Positions 4,600 to 5,483 of a DNA stretch of 5,483 nucleotides are shown here, one piece after another (the first letter of the stretch is position 1; each line of letters begins with the position of its first letter). Origin of the DNA: Bacillota bacterium (GTDB taxonomy: Bacteria > Bacillota > Clostridia > Peptostreptococcales > Anaerovoracaceae); contig JAEEIC010000249.1 of assembly GCA_016281165.1 (NCBI GenBank), forward strand, positions 1 to 5,483, read 5' to 3'. A model generated the notes under the pieces. It was not told the DNA's origin. It searched no databases and worked only from the letters and a program-made list of their open reading frames with translations. The translations under genes and the position numbers were made by a program.

Positions 4600-5307
4600 A
4601 TGAAGACTCTCGGTATAATCGGAGGCATGAGCTACGAGTCCTCCGCGCACTATTACCAGCGCATAAACGATCAGGTGAACGAAAGGGCCGGCGGCCTCAC
4701 CTGCGCGAAGATGCTTTTGTACAACGTGGATTTCGAGCCCATAAGGCAGATGATGCTGGCGGGCGACTGGGACGGACTGGGGCAGGAGCTCTCCTCCATC
4801 GCGAAGACCCTTGAGGCCGCGGGGGCGGACTGCGTCGCGGTCGCGACCAATACCATGCACAAATGCGCCGGCGTCATCGCGGACGCCGTGAGCATCCCCC
4901 TCATACACATCGCCGACTGCGTGGCGCTCAAGTGCGCGGAAGCGGGCGTCGGCAGGGTGGGGCTGCTCGGGACCCGCTATACCATGGAGGAGGACTTCCT
5001 TTCCGGCCGCCTGAGGGAGAACGGTCTTGAGGTCTTCACGCCGCCTCTTGCCGAGGAGATAGACGATATAGACCGCATCATCTTCGGGGAGCTCTGCAAA
5101 GGACAGGTGCTCGACGCTTCAAGGCAGCGCTATGTACAGATAATCGAAAAGATGGTGAAGGAGCAGGGCATAGAAGGGGTCATCCTGGGCTGCACGGAGA
5201 TAGAGATGCTCATAAAGCCGGGAGACGTCTCGGTGCCGGTCTTCGACACCACCCAGGCCCATATAGACGTCCTGTCGGAGATCTCGCTGGGCATAAGGCC
5301 GTTATAG
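4600..5307 (+). CDS. ygeA: Asp/Glu racemase family protein (YgeA-like amino-acid racemase)
   Basis: This 235-residue cytoplasmic, cofactor-independent racemase interconverts L- and D-amino acids by two-base proton transfer. It begins MKTLGIIGGMSYESSAHYY, the family's N-terminal GGMSxES motif. The first catalytic position is in ATNTMHK (82-88), with Thr (T83) in place of the Cys of classical aspartate racemases, as in E. coli YgeA. The second is C198 in ILGCTEI. LLGTRYTMEEDF (122-133) and FDTTQAH near the C-terminus also match YgeA, which is about 230 residues and has broad racemase activity. The Thr/Cys pair argues for YgeA-like broad specificity rather than strict aspartate racemase. AAAGGA lies 6 nt before the ATG. 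It follows the deformylase-like gene by 26 nt with no terminator between, so the two are probably co-transcribed. Confidence 0.93.
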   Translation: MKTLGIIGGMSYESSAHYYQRINDQVNERAGGLTCAKMLLYNVDFEPIRQMMLAGDWDGLGQELSSIAKTLEAAGADCVAVATNTMHKCAGVIADAVSIPLIHIADCVALKCAEAGVGRVGLLGTRYTMEEDFLSGRLRENGLEVFTPPLAEEIDDIDRIIFGELCKGQVLDASRQRYVQIIEKMVKEQGIEGVILGCTEIEMLIKPGDVSVPVFDTTQAHIDVLSEISLGIRPL

Positions 5308-5331
5308 GCAAAAGCTATAGCGCTCGAAAGC

Positions 5332-5345
5332 CTTGAGATCTCAAG
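5332..5345. repeat. 14-bp perfect palindrome after the racemase gene
   Basis: CTTGAGATCTCAAG is a perfect, spacer-free palindrome 25 nt past the racemase stop; GCTATAGC (5314-5321) is a shorter one beside it. There is no U-tract, so these are not terminators. They may be a protein-binding site or chance. The rest of 5308-5385 shows nothing else I can name. Confidence 0.3.
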
Positions 5346-5385
5346 CATGTCCATAGATAAAAGAATACGGTAAACCGCGTAAAAA

Positions 5386-5427
5386 GACCGTCTCTTCCGG
5401 GCAGAAGAGGCGGTCCTGCTGTTTTTT
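5386..5427 (+). terminator. Bidirectional terminator between convergent genes
   Basis: GACCGTCTCTTC (5386-5397) pairs with GAAGAGGCGGTC (5404-5415), 12 bp with one T-G wobble, around loop CGGGCA. Plus-strand transcripts reach TTTTTT at 5422-5427, 6 nt past the stem. Minus-strand transcripts read directly into TTTTT (5385-5381), the better-formed arrangement. It fits the end of the racemase unit on one side and the edge gene on the other. Confidence 0.8.
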
Positions 5428-5483
5428 CAGGCTTTCCAGCCGAATTCCTTCATGTCCACGCAGCCGTTGCTCTTGAAGCGGAC
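5427..5483 (-). CDS. C-terminal end of an unidentified gene (partial)
   Basis: The minus strand from the window edge is open for 18 codons, reading VRFKSNGCVDMKEFGWKA, and stops at TGA (5429-5427). The stop is followed within 12 nt by a terminator hairpin with an ideal minus-strand U-tract, and codon choice (CGC, AAG, GGC) resembles the neighbouring genes. Both points support a real coding end. I do not recognise the family from this fragment. The gene would be convergent with the racemase unit. Confidence 0.6.
   Translation of the reverse strand, partial: VRFKSNGCVDMKEFGWKA

Noticed and set aside
1..5483. CRISPR array, insertion sequence or integrase gene
   Set aside because: No regularly spaced direct repeats, transposase or recombinase coding sequence is visible on either strand.

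Overview
The window is bacterial chromosomal DNA of moderately high GC. Gene content, strong AGGAGG-like ribosome binding sites, frequent AGG/ATA codons, a tRNA gene with an encoded CCA, and mostly U-tailed hairpin terminators suggest an anaerobic Bacillota (Clostridia-type) genome. That assignment is inference from gene families and codon habits; no marker gene in the window fixes the taxon.

Layout from left to right. Positions 1-1265 (minus) hold most of a Uup-like ABC-F ATPase whose C-terminus lies outside the window. A strong terminator (about 1301-1341) separates it from the upstream minus-strand gene, a complete YfcC/DcuC-family membrane carrier (1362-2753) with a recognisable sigma-A promoter overlapped by an inverted repeat. 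On the plus strand a tRNA-Gly(CCC) gene (2971-3044) has its own promoter and a 17-bp hairpin that begins inside its CCA end. The next 170 bp are unusual: an exact second copy of the last 18 bp of the tRNA gene, an inverted imperfect copy of its T-arm, and several hairpins enclosed by a long outer stem. A terminator then serves a minus-strand Vat/CatB-like hexapeptide acetyltransferase (3245-3886).

A divergent intergenic region (3887-4093) carries an extended -10 promoter for the acetyltransferase, a GC-rich hairpin and a REP-like palindrome. After it comes a plus-strand two-gene unit: a peptide deformylase-like protein with altered motifs 1 and 2 (4094-4573), then a YgeA-type Asp/Glu racemase (4600-5307). 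A bidirectional terminator (5386-5427) separates this unit from the last 18 codons of an unidentified minus-strand gene at the right edge.

The genes look like ordinary chromosomal accessory/housekeeping functions in separate transcription units (translation-linked ATPase, carrier, tRNA, acetyltransferase). Only the deformylase-like gene and the racemase look co-transcribed. I saw no clear novel multi-gene system. The least explained DNA is the tRNA-derived structured segment at 3042-3240 and the palindrome at 4001-4036.
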